The notes beneath the pieces are model-generated. The model had not been told where the DNA came from. It ran no database searches and was given only the letters and a program-made list of their open reading frames with translations. A DNA stretch of 64,000 bases, from contig NC_080060.1 in the NCBI RefSeq assembly GCF_026212465.1, positions 14,319,513 through 14,383,512 of the forward strand, in the 5' to 3' direction. Made by a program: the position numbers and the translations under genes. Below, piece after piece: positions 12,801 through 26,999 of this stretch. The stretch is from Amaranthus tricolor (Eukaryota; Streptophyta; Magnoliopsida; Caryophyllales; Amaranthaceae). Within the stretch, counting starts at the first letter, position 1. Each line of letters opens with the position of its first letter.

Positions 12801-15362
12801 ACACTAGAAATTACGTGTTAAGTTGCGATTTTAAGGGTTTTAAAGAGTTTTTGGCACTTTTGCGCATAAAATAGCTAAAACTTGGTTTGTTTTGCACGAC
12901 ACTTGGCACACAAAACTATTTGGTATATATTATTGTGTTGAAGTGGTTAGAATTGAAAATCATAGTCATATGCTAGAAATTACGTGTTAAGTGGTGATTT
13001 TAAGGGTTTTTAAACGTTTTTGGCACTTTTGCTCATAAAGTAGCTCAAACTTAGTTTGTTTTGCACGAAACTTGGCACACAACACTATTTGGTGTATATT
13101 ATTGTCTTGAAGTTGTTAGAATTCAAAATCATAGTCATATGCTAGAAATTACGTGTTAAGTTGCAATTTTAAGGGTTTTGAAGCGGTTTTGGCACTTTTG
13201 CGCATAAAGTAGCTCAAACTTGGATTAATTTGCACGAAACATGGCACACAATACTATTTAGTATATGTTATTGTGTTGAAGTGGTTATAATTGAAAATCT
13301 TTGTCATACGCAAGAAATTACGTGTTATGTTGCGATTTTAAGAGTTCATAAGCATTTTGGCACTTTGGCGTATAAAGTAGCTCAATCTTGGTTTGTTTTG
13401 CACGAAACTTTGAGCACAACACTAATTGGTATATATTATTGTGTTGAAGTGGTTAGAATTGAAAATCATAGTCATATGCTAGTAATTACGTGTTAAGTTT
13501 GGAATTTAAGGGTTTTTTTTTTTTGTGTTTTTTGGCACTTTTGCGCTTAAAGTAGCTCAAACTTGTTTTGTTTTGTACGAAACTTGGCACACAACATTAT
13601 TCATATATAATATTGTGTTGAAGTTGTTAGAATTGAAAATCATAGTCATATGCTAGAAATTACGTGTTAAGTTGCGATTTTAAGGGTTTTTAAGCGTTTT
13701 TGGCACTTTTGGTCATAAAGTAGCTCAAACTTGGTTTGTTTTGCACAAAACTTGGCACACAACACTATTTAGTATATATTATTGTGTTGAAGTGGTTAGA
13801 ATTTAAAATTATTGCCATATGCTTGAAATTACGTGTTAAGTTGCGATTTTAAGGGTTTTAAAGCACTTTTGGCAGTTTTGCGCATAAAGTAGCTCAAACT
13901 TGGTTTGTTTTGCACAACACTTGGCACACAAAACTATTTGGTATATATTATTGTGTTGAAGTGGTTAGAATTGAAAATCATAGTCATATGCTAGAAATTA
14001 CGTGTTAAGTGGCGATTTTATGGGTTTTTTAAGCGTTTTTGGCACTTTTGCTCATAAAGTAGCTCAAACTTAGTTTGTTTTGCACGAAACTTGGCACACA
14101 ACACTATTTGGTATATATTATTGTCTTGAAGTTGTTAGAATTCAAATCATAGTCATATGCCAGAAATTACGTGTTAAGTTTCGATTTTAAGGGTTTTTAA
14201 AGCGGTTTTGGCACTTTTGCGCATAAAGAAGCTCAAACTTGGTTTAATTTGCACGAAACATGGCACACAATACTATTTAGTATATGTTATTGTGCTGAAG
14301 TGGTTAGAATTGAAAATCTTTGTCATACGCAAGAAATTACGTGTTAAGTTGCGATTTTAAGAGTTCATAAGCATTTTGGCACTTTGGCGCATAAAGTAGC
14401 TCAATCTTGGTTTGTTTTGCACGAAACTTTGAACACAAAACTAATTGGTATATATTATTGTGTTGAAGTGGTTAGAATTGAAAATCATAGTCATATGCTA
14501 GTAATTACGTGTTAAGTTTGGAATTTAAGGGTTTTTTTTTTTTGTGTTTTTTGGCACTTTTGCGCTTAAAGTAGCTCAAACTTGTTTTGTTTTGTACGAA
14601 ACTTGGCACACAACATTATTCATATATAATATTGTGTTGAAGTTGTTAGAATTGAAAATCATAGTCATATGCTAGAAATTACGTGTTAAGTTGCGATTTT
14701 AAGGGTTTTTAAGCGTTTTTGGCACTTTTGGTCATAAAGTAGCTCAAACTTGGTTTGTTTTGCACAAAACTTGGCACACAACACTATTTAGTATATATTA
14801 TTGTGTTGAAGTAGTTAGAATTTAAAATTATTGCCATATACTTGAAATTACGTGTTAAGTTGCGATTTTAAGGGTTTTTAAAGCACTTTTGGCAGTTTTG
14901 CGCATAAAGTAGCTCAAACTTGGTTTGTTTTGCACGAAACATGGAACACAACACTATTTGGTAAATATTATTGTGTTGAAGTGGTTAAAATTGAAAATCA
15001 TAGTCATATGCTAGAAATTACGTGTTAAGTTGCGATTTTTAGGGTTTTAAAGCGGTTTTGGCACTTTTGCGCATAAAGTAGCTCAAACTTGGTTTAATTT
15101 GTACGAAACATGGCACACAATACTATTTAGTATATGTTATTGTGTTGAAGTGGTTAAACATTGAAATCTTTGTCATACGCAAGAAATTACGTGTTATGTT
15201 GCGATTTTAAGAGTTCATAAGCATTTTGGCACGTTTAGTATATGTTATTTTGCACGAAACATGGTTTGATTTGCACGAAACATGGCACACAATACTATTT
15301 AGTATATGTTATTTTTTTGAAGTGGTTAATATTTAAAATCAATGACATACGCTAGAAATTAC
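3842..15362 (+). repeat. ~169-bp tandem satellite array inside CACTA copy A
   Basis: From just after the splice donor at 3833 the sequence is a continuous head-to-tail array of monomers of about 169 bp. The ACGTGTTAAG box recurs at about 4171, 4340, 4509 and 4678. Each monomer carries a TTTTAAGGGTTTTT box, GCGCATAAAGTAGCTCAAAC, GCACGAAACTTGGCACACAA, TATATTATTGTGTTGAAGTG and GTCATATGCTAGAAATTACG. About 68 monomers fit. Neighbouring monomers differ at many positions, whereas monomers about 2.71 kb apart are almost identical. Small open frames in it recur with the repeat period and are not genes. No retroelement or other gene interrupts the array. Confidence 0.97.
5735..15362 (+). repeat. ~2.71-kb higher-order repeat within the satellite, about 3.5 copies
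   Basis: Blocks recur every 2713-2717 bp. A monomer truncated around 'ggcacgtttagtatatg' appears at about 7084, 9797, 12512 and 15228. The poly-T monomer (TTTGGAATTTAAGGG then T-run) appears at 6364, 8066, 9082, 10779, 11795, 13496 and 14514, that is, alternating spacings of about 1.70 and 1.02 kb. The CACAACACTTGGC variant appears at about 5770, 8487, 11202 and 13913. One unit therefore holds about 16 monomers, with an internal repeat of a ~0.5-kb block. Copies differ only by scattered single bases (for example GTGTATATT at 7663 and 13093 against GTATATATT at 10378) and by homopolymer length. The last copy is cut by the gap. Confidence 0.9.
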
Positions 15363-15462
15363 NNNNNNNNNNNNNNNNNNNNNNNNNNNNNNNNNNNNNN
15401 NNNNNNNNNNNNNNNNNNNNNNNNNNNNNNNNNNNNNNNNNNNNNNNNNNNNNNNNNNNNNN
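15363..15462. other. Assembly gap of exactly 100 N
   Basis: There are one hundred N between plus-orientation satellite and minus-orientation satellite. A round 100 usually stands for a gap of unknown size, so the true distance and content are not known. The satellite strand switches across it. Confidence 0.99.
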
Positions 15463-18400
15463 AGCATATGACTATGATTTTCAATTCTATCCACTTTAAC
15501 AAAATAATATTTACCAAATAGTGTTGTGTTCCAAGTTTCGTGGAAAACAAACCAAGTTTAAGCTACTTTACGCGCAAAAGTGCCAAAAACGCTTAAAAAC
15601 CTATAAAATCGCAACTTAACACGTAATTTCTAGCATATGGCAATAATTTTAAATTCTAACCACTTCAACACAATAATATATACATAATAGTATTGTGGCC
15701 AAGTTTTGTGCAAATGAAACCAAGTTTGAGCTACTTTATGCGCAAAAGTACCAAAAACGATTAAAACCCTTAAAATCGCAACTTAACACGTAATTTCTAG
15801 CATATGACTATGATTTTCAATTTTAACCACTTCAACACAGTAATATATACCAAATAGTGTTGTGTGCCAAGTTTCGTGCAAAACAAACCAAGTTTGAGCT
15901 ACTTTATGCTCAAAAGTTACAAAAATGCTTAAAAACCCTTAAAATCGCAACTTAACACGTAATTTCTAGCGTATGATAATGATTTTCAATTCTAACCACA
16001 TCAACAAAATAACATATACTAAATAGTGTTGTGTGCCTTGTTTCGGGCAAATCAAACCAAGTTTGAGCTACTTCATGCGCAAAAGTGCCAAAACCGCTAG
16101 AAAAACCCTTAAAATTGCAACTTAACACGTAATCTCTGGCATATGACTATGATTTTCAATTATAACCACATCAAGACAATAATATATACAAAATAGTGTT
16201 GTGTGCAAGGTTTCGTGCAAAACAAACTAAGTTTGAGCTACTTTATGAGCAAAAGTGCCAAAAACGCTTAAAAACCCTTAAAATCGCCACTTAACACGTA
16301 ATTTTTTAGCCTATAACTATGATTTTCAATTCTAACCACTTCAACACAATAATATATACCAAATAGTGTTGTGTGCCAAGTTTCGTGCAAAACAAACCAA
16401 GTTTAAGCTACTTTATCCGCAAAAGTTCCAAAAACGCTTAAAAACCCTTAAAATCGCAACTTAACACGTAATTTCTAGCGTATGACATTTATTTTCAATT
16501 CTAACCACTTCAACACAATAATATATACTAAATAGTATTGTGTGCCATGTTTTGTGCAAATCAAACCAAGTTTGAGCTACTTTATGCGCAAAAGTGACAA
16601 AATCGCTTAAAAATCCTCTAAATCGCAACTTGACACGTAATTTCGAGCATATGACTATGATTTTAAATTCTATCCACTTCAAGACAATAATATATACCAA
16701 ATAGGGTTTTGTGCCAAGTTTCGTGCAAAACAAATCAAGTTTGAGCTACTATATGCGCAAAAGTGCCAAAAACACTTAAAAATCCTTAAAATCGCAACTT
16801 AACACGTAATTTCTAGCATATCACTATGATTTTCAATTCTAAAAACTTCAACACAATAATATTTACCAAATAGTGTTGTGTTCCAAGTTTCGTGCATAAC
16901 AAACCAAGTTTGAGCTACTTTATGAGCAAAAGTGCAAAAAATGCTAAAAAACCCTTAAAATCGCAACTTAACACGTAATTTCTAGCATATGGAAATAATT
17001 TCAAATTCTAACCACTTCAACACATTAATATATACTAAATAGTGTTGTGTGCCATGTTTCGTGCAAATCAAACCAAGTTTGAGCTAATTTATGCGCAAAA
17101 GTACCAAAAACGATTAAAAACCCTTAAAATCGCAACTTAACACGTAATTTCTAGCGTATGATAATGATTTTCAATTCTAACCACATCAACAAAATAACAT
17201 ATACTAAATAGTATTGTGTGCCTTGTTTCGGGCAAATCAAACCAAGTTTGAGCTACTTTATGCGCAAAAGTGCCAAAACCGCTAGAAAAACCCTTAAAAT
17301 TGCAACTTAACACGTAATCTCTGGCATATGACTATGATTTTCAATTATAACCACATCAAGACAATAATATATACCAAATAGTGTTGTGTGCTAGGTTTCG
17401 TGCAAAACAAACTAAGTTTGAGCTACTTTATGAGCAAAAGTGCCAAAAACGCTTAAAAACCCTTAAAATCGCCACTTAACACGTAATTTCTAGCCTATGA
17501 CTATGATTTTCAATTCTAACAACTTCAACACAATAATATATACCAATTAGTGTTGTGTGCCAAGTTTCGTGCAAAACAAACCAAGTTTGAGCTACTTTAT
17601 CCGCAAAAGTTCCAAAAACGCTTAAAAACCCTTAAAATCGCAACTTAACACGTAATTTCTAGCGTATGACATTGATTTTCAATTCTAACCACTTCAACAC
17701 AATAATATATACTAAATAGTATTGTGTGCCGTGTTTTGTGCAAATCAAACCAAGTTTGAGCTACTTTATGCGCAAAAGTGACAAAATCGCTTAAAAACCC
17801 TCTAAATCGCAACTTGACACGTAATTTCGAGCATATGACTATAATTTTAAATTCTATCCACTTCAAGACAGTAATATATACCAAATAGGGTTATGTGCCA
17901 AGTTTCGTGCAAAACAAATCAAGTTTGAGCTACTATATGCGCAAAAGTGCCAAAAACACTTAAAAATCCTTAAAATCACAACTTAACACGTAATTTCTAG
18001 AATATCACTATGATTTTCAATTCAAAACACTTCATCACAATAATATTTACCAAATAGTGTTGTGTTCCAAGTTTCGTGCATAACAAACCAAGTTTGAGCT
18101 ACTTTATGCGCAAAAGTGCAAAAAATGCTAAAAAACCCTTAAAATCGCAACTTAACACGTAATTTCTAGCATATGGCAATAATTTCAAATTCTAACCACT
18201 TCAACACATTAATATATACTAAATAGTGTTGTGTGCCATGTTTCGTGCAAATCAAACCAAGTTTGAGCTACTTTATGCGCAAAAGTACCAAAAACGATTA
18301 AAAACCCTTAAAATCGCAACATAACACGTAATTTCTAGCATATGACTATGATTTTCAATTCTAACAACTTCAACACAATATTATGTACGAAATAGTGTTG

Positions 18401-19832
18401 TGTGCCAAATTTCGTACAAAACAAAACAAGTTTGAGATACGTTACGCGCAAAAGTGCCAAAAAACGCTAAAAAAACCCTTAAATTCGCAACTTAACACGT
18501 AATTTCTAACATATGACTATGATTTTCAATTCTAACCACTTCAACACAATAATATATACAAAATATTTTTGTGTGCCAAGTTTCGTGCAAAACAAACCAA
18601 GTTTGAGCTTCTTTATGCGCAAAAGTGCCAAAAATGCTTAAAAACCCTAAAAATCGCAACTTAACACGTAATTTAAAGCATATAACTATGATTTTCAATT
18701 CTAACCACTTCAACACAATAATATATACCAAATAGTGTTGTGTGCAAAGTTTCGTGCAAAACAAACCAAGATTGAGCTACATTATGCACAAAAGTGCCAA
18801 AATGCTTATAAACTCTTAAAATTGCAACTTAACACGTAATATTTTGCGTATGACAATGATTTTCAATTCTAACCACTTCAATACAACAACATATACTAAA
18901 TAGTATTGTGTGCCATGTTTCGTGCAAATCAAACCAAGTTTGAGCTACTTTATGCGCAAAAGTGCCAAAACCGCTTAAAAACCCTTAAAATCGCATCTTA
19001 ACAGGTAATTTCTAGCATATGACTATGATTTTCAATTATAACCACTTCAACACCATAATATATACCAAATAGTGTTGTGTTCCATGTTTCGTGCAAAACA
19101 AACCAAGTTTGAGCTACTTTATGCGCAAAAGTGCCAAAAACACTTAAAAACCCTTAAAATCGCAATTTAACACGTATTTTCTAGCATATGATTATGATTT
19201 TCAATTCTAACCACTTCAACACAATAATATATACCAAATAGTGTTGTGTGCCAAGTTTCGTGCAAAACAAACCAAGTTTGATCTACTTTTTGCGCAAAGT
19301 GCCTAAAACGCTTAAAAACCTTTCAAATCGCAACTTAACACGTAATTTCTAGCATATGAATATGATTTTGAATTCTAACCACTTCAATACAATAATATAT
19401 CTTAATTAGTGTTGTGTTCCAAGTTCCGTGCAAAAAAAACCAAGTTTGAGCTACTTTATGCGCAAAAGTGTCAAAAACGCTTAAAAACCCTTAAAATCGC
19501 AACTTAACACGTAATTTCTAGCATATGACTATGATTTTCAAGTCAAACCACTTCAACACAATAATATGTAACAAATATTGTTGTGTGCGAAGTTTCGTGC
19601 AAAACAAGCCAAGTTTGAGCTACTTTATGCGCAAAAGTGCCAAAAACGCTTAGAAACTCTTTAAATCGCAACTTAACATGTAATTTCTAGCATATTACAA
19701 TGATTTTAAATTCTAACCACTTCAACACAATAATATGTACTAAATAGTTTTGTGTGCCAAGTTTCGTGCAAATCAAACCAAGTTTGAGCTACTTTATGCG
19801 CGAAATTCCAAAAACAGCTTAAAAACCCATAA
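15463..19832 (-). repeat. ~169-bp satellite array of CACTA copy B, opposite orientation
   Basis: The same monomer family as 3842-15362, but on the minus strand (for example GTTTGAGCTACTTTATGCGC is the complement of the conserved box). There are about 26 monomers, more varied than in copy A. It ends at the splice donor next to the last visible exon of the Ulp1-like gene (19849), the same insertion context as in copy A. Confidence 0.96.
15957..18325 (-). repeat. ~1.18-kb (7-monomer) duplication within the copy B array
   Basis: Segments repeat at a spacing of about 1183 bp. The 'gtatgataatgatt...ttgtttcgggcaaatc' variant is at about 15970-16050 and 17155-17232. The monomer with 'gacaaaatcgcttaaaaa' is at about 16592 and 17776. 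The 'caaaaaatgctaaaaaaccc' variant is at about 16935 and 18119. This is a different higher-order unit from the 2.71-kb one in copy A. Confidence 0.8.
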
Positions 19833-19848
19833 AATCGAATTTGTGTAC

Positions 19849-21982
<2,134 letters not shown>

Positions 21983-22017
21983 TGTATATCAGTACCTGAA
22001 AGAGTATAAATAGAAAT

Positions 22018-22196
22018 ATATTAGAACATAAGCTAAGTAATATTAAGAATATGACTATGATTTACAATTCTAATACGTTCAACACAATAATATATAATAA
22101 ATAGTGTTGTGTGCAAAGTTTCATGCAAAACAAACCAAGTTTGAGCTACTTTATGCGCGAAAGTGCCAAAAAAACTTTTAAAAGCTTATAATTCAT
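22018..22196 (-). repeat. Intron of CACTA copy B containing one degenerate satellite monomer
   Basis: The mirror of 1849-2051. The plus-strand text 'gtttgagctactttatgcgcg' at 22138-22158 and 'aatagtgttgtgtgcaaag' at 22099-22117 are monomer boxes. The intron is bounded by the transposase 3' exon (22211) and the start of the second gene (21982). Confidence 0.72.
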
Positions 22197-22210
22197 ACCT
22201 TGTGAATCAC

Positions 22211-25200
22211 TTAATTCAAATGTATTCCTTCCGTGTGATCTACACGCATATAACCAACATCTACATCATCTACATCATCTTGATCCACTGATTTTGGATT
22301 GATAAAAGGAGGGGAGTCTTCAAAAGCTTCATGTTCTTCCTCATCCTCAACATCACCTATACAAAGGATTCTTCTTTTCCCCGGTACAACAATAGACCAT
22401 TTTTTATCAGACGGGTCTATAATGTAGAATACTTGCTTGGCTTGTGTGGCTAGTATGAATGGTTCCTCACTATCACGCAAACGAGCTAAGTCTACAAGAA
22501 TGAATCCACAAGTGTCGTCATTTTTTATTCATCGTCAATTATTATCTACCCACTTACATTTGAAAAGACCAATATTGAAAGTAGAGTATTCAAGCTCCCA
22601 TATTTCATGTACCCGCCCGTAGTATACCAATTTAGCATCAATCGGCGCTTGATCCTTCGCACTCGTGTAAAATGTAGATGACGCCAAAATAGAAACCCCA
22701 CTATTCTGTAGATAAGATGAGTTCTTTTCTTGACCCTCAGTCCAAAATGTGAAGCCATTGACATCGTAACCCTCATATTTGTTGACATCATCATGCGGAC
22801 CAAAAGCTAACCACTTAACAATTTCGGATACACCCTTGAGTTCTTCGCATATTACTCGATTATGAAACCAATTAATAAACGTCTTTTTATGCAACTGCAT
22901 CAATACCCTATCCCCTTTAAAAGGATGTTTTGCGCGCAATATATAGTAATGCTCACTCAAAAAAGGATGTACTTCCGGAATATGATGCAACACATACAAG
23001 TGTGCTTGTAGAAGGCTGTCTCGAGGAGGTGTGACCGATTTGGAGCCAATTGTTCCTTTTCCCTCAAGCCTTCCTTCATGTCTAGAGGTGGGAAGTCCAA
23101 TAGGCTTTGCTATGGCCAAATACTCGGCTATAAAGTTACTAATCTCATCGCTCACAGTGCCTTGAATCATACTCCCTTCGGGTTGTGCTGGATTCCTCAC
23201 CTTGTTTTGTAAAACACCCATGTGTCTTTCAAAAGGATAACATAAAAAAACTGGACCCAAAAGCTTGATCTCACGAACGAGATGGACAATAAGATGAACC
23301 ATTATGTCAAATAAAGAAGGTGGAAAATATATCTCAAACTTGCATAAAGTTACAATCACGTCGAGTTGAAGAGCATCAAGTTTAAAGGGATCAAGAACTT
23401 TACTACAAATTGTGTTGAAGAACGAGCAAAGCTCGGTAATAGCATATCTCACATGTTTTGGCAATATTCCATGGATTGCAATTGATAAGAACCCTTGCAT
23501 CATTATATGGCAATCGTGAGATTTCATGCTTCCCAACTTCAGCTCACCATTTAGGCTCACAAATCTATTCATGTTGGATGAGTACCTAAACGGAACATTA
23601 ATGCCATACAAAGACTCACAAAATGCCTAATTCTCTGCTTTGGACAATGTGTAGCAAGCTGGAAGCAAATAAACTTTGTCATTACTCATCTTCTTCTTAC
23701 CGCCCTTTCTCTTGTTACTGCCACCAACTTCATCAGCTCTATTTCATTTCTTACTCACCTTAACATGTGCCCAAAACTCCGGACGAAGACCCTTACATTC
23801 ATACCAATCTCGCACGGCCCTAGCATCCTTTGTCTTACCCGGAATGTTCATGAGAGTCCCGAGTATGGCATCGCATACATTTTTCTCTATATGCATAACG
23901 TCAAGACAATGCCTAACCTATAGATCTCTCCAATATGGAAGCTTCCAAAAGATTGATTCTTTTTTCCATAATCGGTCTTCACCTCCTTGCACTTGCCTTG
24001 TTTTACCAAATACAGTCTCAACTCCCTCAACCTGTTCATAAACCTCATAACCGGTCAACGGTCGACGAGCTACATGGTCCTCAACCTCCACGTTGAACAT
24101 CTTCTTCTTCTTACGATATTGGTGATCTCGTGGGAGGAACTTCTGATGGTGCATGTATAGGTGTTTGCACTTAGGAATCCACGTGGATTCCATGTCATCG
24201 ATACATATTGGGCATGCTTTCTTCCCTTTGTTCTTATACCCCGATAAGTTTCCATATGCCGGAAAATCATTAACGGTGCATAAAAGCATTGCACGCAAGG
24301 TGAACTCCTTATTAGCATATGCATCAAACACTGAAATGCCTTCATCCCACATCTTTCTCAAATCATCCACGAGAGGTGCAAGATATACATCTATGTCATT
24401 GCCAGGTTGTTTAGAACCCGAGATAAGAAGCGAAAGCATAATGTACTTACGCTTCATACACAACCAAGGTGGCAAATTATAGATCACTAACAGTACCGGC
24501 CTAGTACGACGTTGACAACTAAGATTGCCGAATGGGTTCATTCCATCCGTACACAGTCCAAGCCTTAAATTACGAACTTCATCCCCAAAAGTCTTATGCA
24601 ACCTATCAATACTTTTCTACTCCGGAGAATCAGATGGATGTGTGAGCAAGTGACCTTTTTTCACCCTATCTGCATGCCACTTCAAATTTAACGCATCTTT
24701 CTTTATAGAAAACAAGCGCTTGAATTTAATTATTATTCGAAGATACCACAATACCTTAGCCGGGGGCCCTTTAGCATCCCGAGCCCCTTTACGCTTGTAG
24801 CACGATAACCCACACCTAGGACACTCTTCTATGTTCTCGTTTTCATTCCGATACAACACACAATCATTTGGACACGCATGAATCTTCTGGTACTCTAAGC
24901 CGAAAGGACACCTGAGCTTTTTGGCATAATATGTCGACTTTGGAAGTTCATTTCTCTCAGAAAGCATCTCACCAAACGCTTCTAATAACAATTTTGAAAC
25001 TAGCGTCACTCCAATTGAACTTTAACTTAATGTTGAAAATTGTCAACATTGCTGTTACTTTGGTGAACTTTGTACATCCAGGGTACAAAGGCTTTTGAGA
25101 AGCCTCTGTCAACAAGTCAAAAACACGAGGACGTTTTCCTAACTCATCCTCGACTCCCTCCATTATCTCATCAACACGATCCACATCCTCATCGACATTC

Positions 25201-25544
25201 TCTTCATCTGTCTCATACCCATCAACATGATCTACTACATCCTCATTGACATCGGCCACATTATTGACGTCCTCAATAACACTTTTCTCTTTGTAAACTC
25301 CCTCCTTACCATGTCAAACCCAAACATGATATTGAGGCCTAAACCCACGTCGAAGTATGTGCTCCCTAAGGATATCAACACTGTCTACCTTTGATACATT
25401 GCCATAAGTGACACATGGGCAATAAAAACCAACTCCCCCCATCCTAACTCGATGTTTAACCGCAATACTACAAAATTCTAATGCGCCATCAATAAATTTT
25501 GACTATTCAATGCTTCCATACATCCAAGAACGATCTTTGGTCAT
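22211..25544 (-). pseudogene. CACTA transposase (TNP2-like), copy B, full length but with stops and a frameshift
   Basis: Read from the ATG at 25544: a transposase-associated N-terminal domain (about 25544-25310: DRSWMYGSIE, VDSVDILREHI, YHVWV), an acidic linker (about 25260-25130), and a zinc-finger-like segment with CPNDCVLYRN and CPRCGLSCYK (about 24865-24780). Next come the Transposase_21 core (24601-23918: LGLCTDGMNPFGNLS, YNLPPWLCMKRKY, GNDIDVYLAPL, LCTVNDFPAYGNLSGY), DUF4218 (about 23611-23000) and DUF4216 (about 22850-22540). The stop is at 22211-22213. Stops seen include TAG after the GSIE motif, TGA after YHVWV, TAG before KSIDRLHKTFGDE, one each before VRHCLDVMH, NRADEVGG and AFCESL, and two near 22530. 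A frame change lies at about 25000. Family members are about 1000-1200 aa, so the length is normal but the copy is dead. Confidence 0.92.
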
Positions 25545-26389
25545 CCTAATTAGTGTGATTAATTAATTCAAAACAAAATTAATACACAAAATTTTAAACA
25601 TATATACTTATTTATAATAAACATATTTAACCCTAAAAATATATACTTATTTATACTAAATTTATTTAACCCTAAATATACATACTTCATATTCTAATTC
25701 TATACTTCATACTTCAATATTAAGCACTACATTGTAAATAAAATCATATTCTAATTCTAATAGTTAAAGACATAATTATAACAACAAACCACATTTTTAA
25801 TAAATTACACAAATATTTAACAAACTAATAACAGAAACTTGAATAATGTAAAATTCACAAATAATTTGATATCTTTAGCACTAAATTACTAAATTACATG
25901 TTAAACAACAAAGATATGAACTTGCAAATCAGTAAAATAAATATAATTACCTTGATTTCGTGGGTAATGTTATCTACAACGAAAAACAGAGAAACAAAAT
26001 TAGTATACAAATAGTTGCCCTAATTTTCGAGTGTTTTCATGAATATCTTACAAAACTTAATTGCTTAACAAATTAAAAAGAGAAGAATACCTTAATGTCG
26101 TGGGTATTGAAGATGAACAAGACCAAATTTCGTGGGTTTATGAACCAAGAAGATGAAGAACAAGTTTGAAGAAACAGTCAATCCCTCAGTTTTTCGAGTT
26201 TTTTTCAATGGTGGGTTTGAAACAGGTTTTGAAGATGAAGAATTTATGGTTTTTAGAAGATGAAGATGAAGAATGAAACGTTGAATGGAAAAAAAGGTGG
26301 GTTTGCTTGAGAGAATACAACAGTAGCAGTAAGTATATTTGTGAAATGAAATGGCGGGTTTTAATTTTGTGAAAAGAATGAGTTTATTT
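25545..26389 (-). other. Leader of CACTA copy B (promoter/5' UTR and intron), non-coding
   Basis: AT-rich DNA between the subterminal repeats and the transposase start. On the minus strand it is rich in CTTCTTC tracts and GAACCCACGAAATT-type sequence, as is the equivalent leader at about 53230-54250 of the third CACTA copy. A likely intron ends close to the transposase start codon. I see no open reading frame of note. Confidence 0.5.
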
Positions 26390-26640
26390 GCTGCGGGCCC
26401 TTAGAATAACCGTAGCAATTGAGATTAAGCAAATTCCTGAAGCATTATTTGCTGCAGGCCTTACAATAACCGCAACAATTGATGAATATTTTTTTGCTAT
26501 TTGGTGCGGGCCTATTGAAAGCCGCAGCAATTCATGTTATTTGCTGCGGGTTCCTGGATAACCGCAGCATTTGTTGAATTTATTTTTTTTAATTATTTTT
26601 CCTATTTATTGCTGCGTATATTAAAAACCGCAGCAAATGA
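26390..26640 (-). repeat. CACTA subterminal repeats (GCTGCGG / CCGCAGC motifs), copy B
   Basis: Pairs of TTGCTGCGG and CCGCAGCAA motifs facing each other occur at about 26390/26410, 26451/26470, 26509/26523, 26541/26560 and 26610/26627, some with one-base changes. CACTA elements typically have such subterminal motif clusters, which bind the element's own protein. The same motifs lie at 52993-53229 in the third copy. Confidence 0.82.
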
Positions 26641-26671
26641 TTAGCAGCATATATGTTTTTTTCCATTAGTG
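26641..26671 (-). repeat. Terminal sequence of CACTA copy B (CACTAATGGAAAAAAA)
   Basis: On the minus strand the element begins at 26671 with CACTAATGGAAAAAAA. It matches the start at 52972 (CACTAGTGGAAAAAAA) except for one A/G difference in the first 16 bases. The flanking trinucleotide is GTT. Confidence 0.85.
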
Positions 26672-26672
26672 G

Positions 26673-26996
26673 TTACGGTTGTAAAACGCTCAATGGTACG
26701 AGGGTACCATTGATAATAAAAAAACTTAGGGGTACCATTGATAAAGCACTAAAATTCAGGGGTTGCATTGATGATTTCCTAAATTATTTTTTTTCTGTTT
26801 TAAATTGAAAAATAAAAGAAAAAGGAAAAAAGTTAATGATTTTGGACAATTTTAGACGGAAAAATCTAGAAAAGATTACGGTTGTAAGATGCTCAATAAA
26901 ACAAGGATATCATTAATAATCGAAAAAACTTGGGATATCATTGATAGAGTGTAAAAACATAAAGTTACCATTAATAATTTCCTTAACCACTTATGC
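26673..26996 (+). repeat. Two diverged ~110-bp direct repeats beside the CACTA end
   Basis: ACGGTTGTAAAACGCTCAAT at 26674 and ACGGTTGTAAGATGCTCAAT at 26879 start two related blocks. Each continues with variants of 'taccattgataataaaaaaactt' and ends in 'gatttcct'/'aatttcctt'. The spacing is about 205 bp. Their origin is unknown; they may be a minor tandem repeat into which the CACTA element inserted. Confidence 0.6.
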
Positions 26997-26999
26997 AAT

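Larger units (their letters stand above)
1..15362 (+). mobile_element. CACTA (En/Spm) element, copy A, plus strand, both ends missing
   Basis: This is the plus-strand copy of a CACTA element. Its 5' part lies beyond the window edge and its 3' part is lost at the N gap. In order it holds the C-terminal two thirds of a transposase (to 1836), an intron containing one satellite-like monomer, a second multi-exon gene (2066-3832), an AT microsatellite, and a ~169-bp satellite array. Assignment rests on the Transposase_21-DUF4218-DUF4216 protein order and on near-collinear match to copy B (15463-26671, minus strand), which ends in a CACTA terminal sequence. The first base here corresponds to about 24056 in copy B. 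No 3' terminal inverted repeat was found before the gap. Confidence 0.88.

Noticed and set aside
7802..13496. Repeated identical 88-aa and 62-aa open frames in the satellite
   Set aside because: They recur at the 2.71-kb repeat period, cross monomer borders and have no start context. They are not genes.
3842..15362. CRISPR-like array of regular repeats
   Set aside because: The whole ~169-bp monomer repeats with no unique spacers, and the context is a plant transposon.
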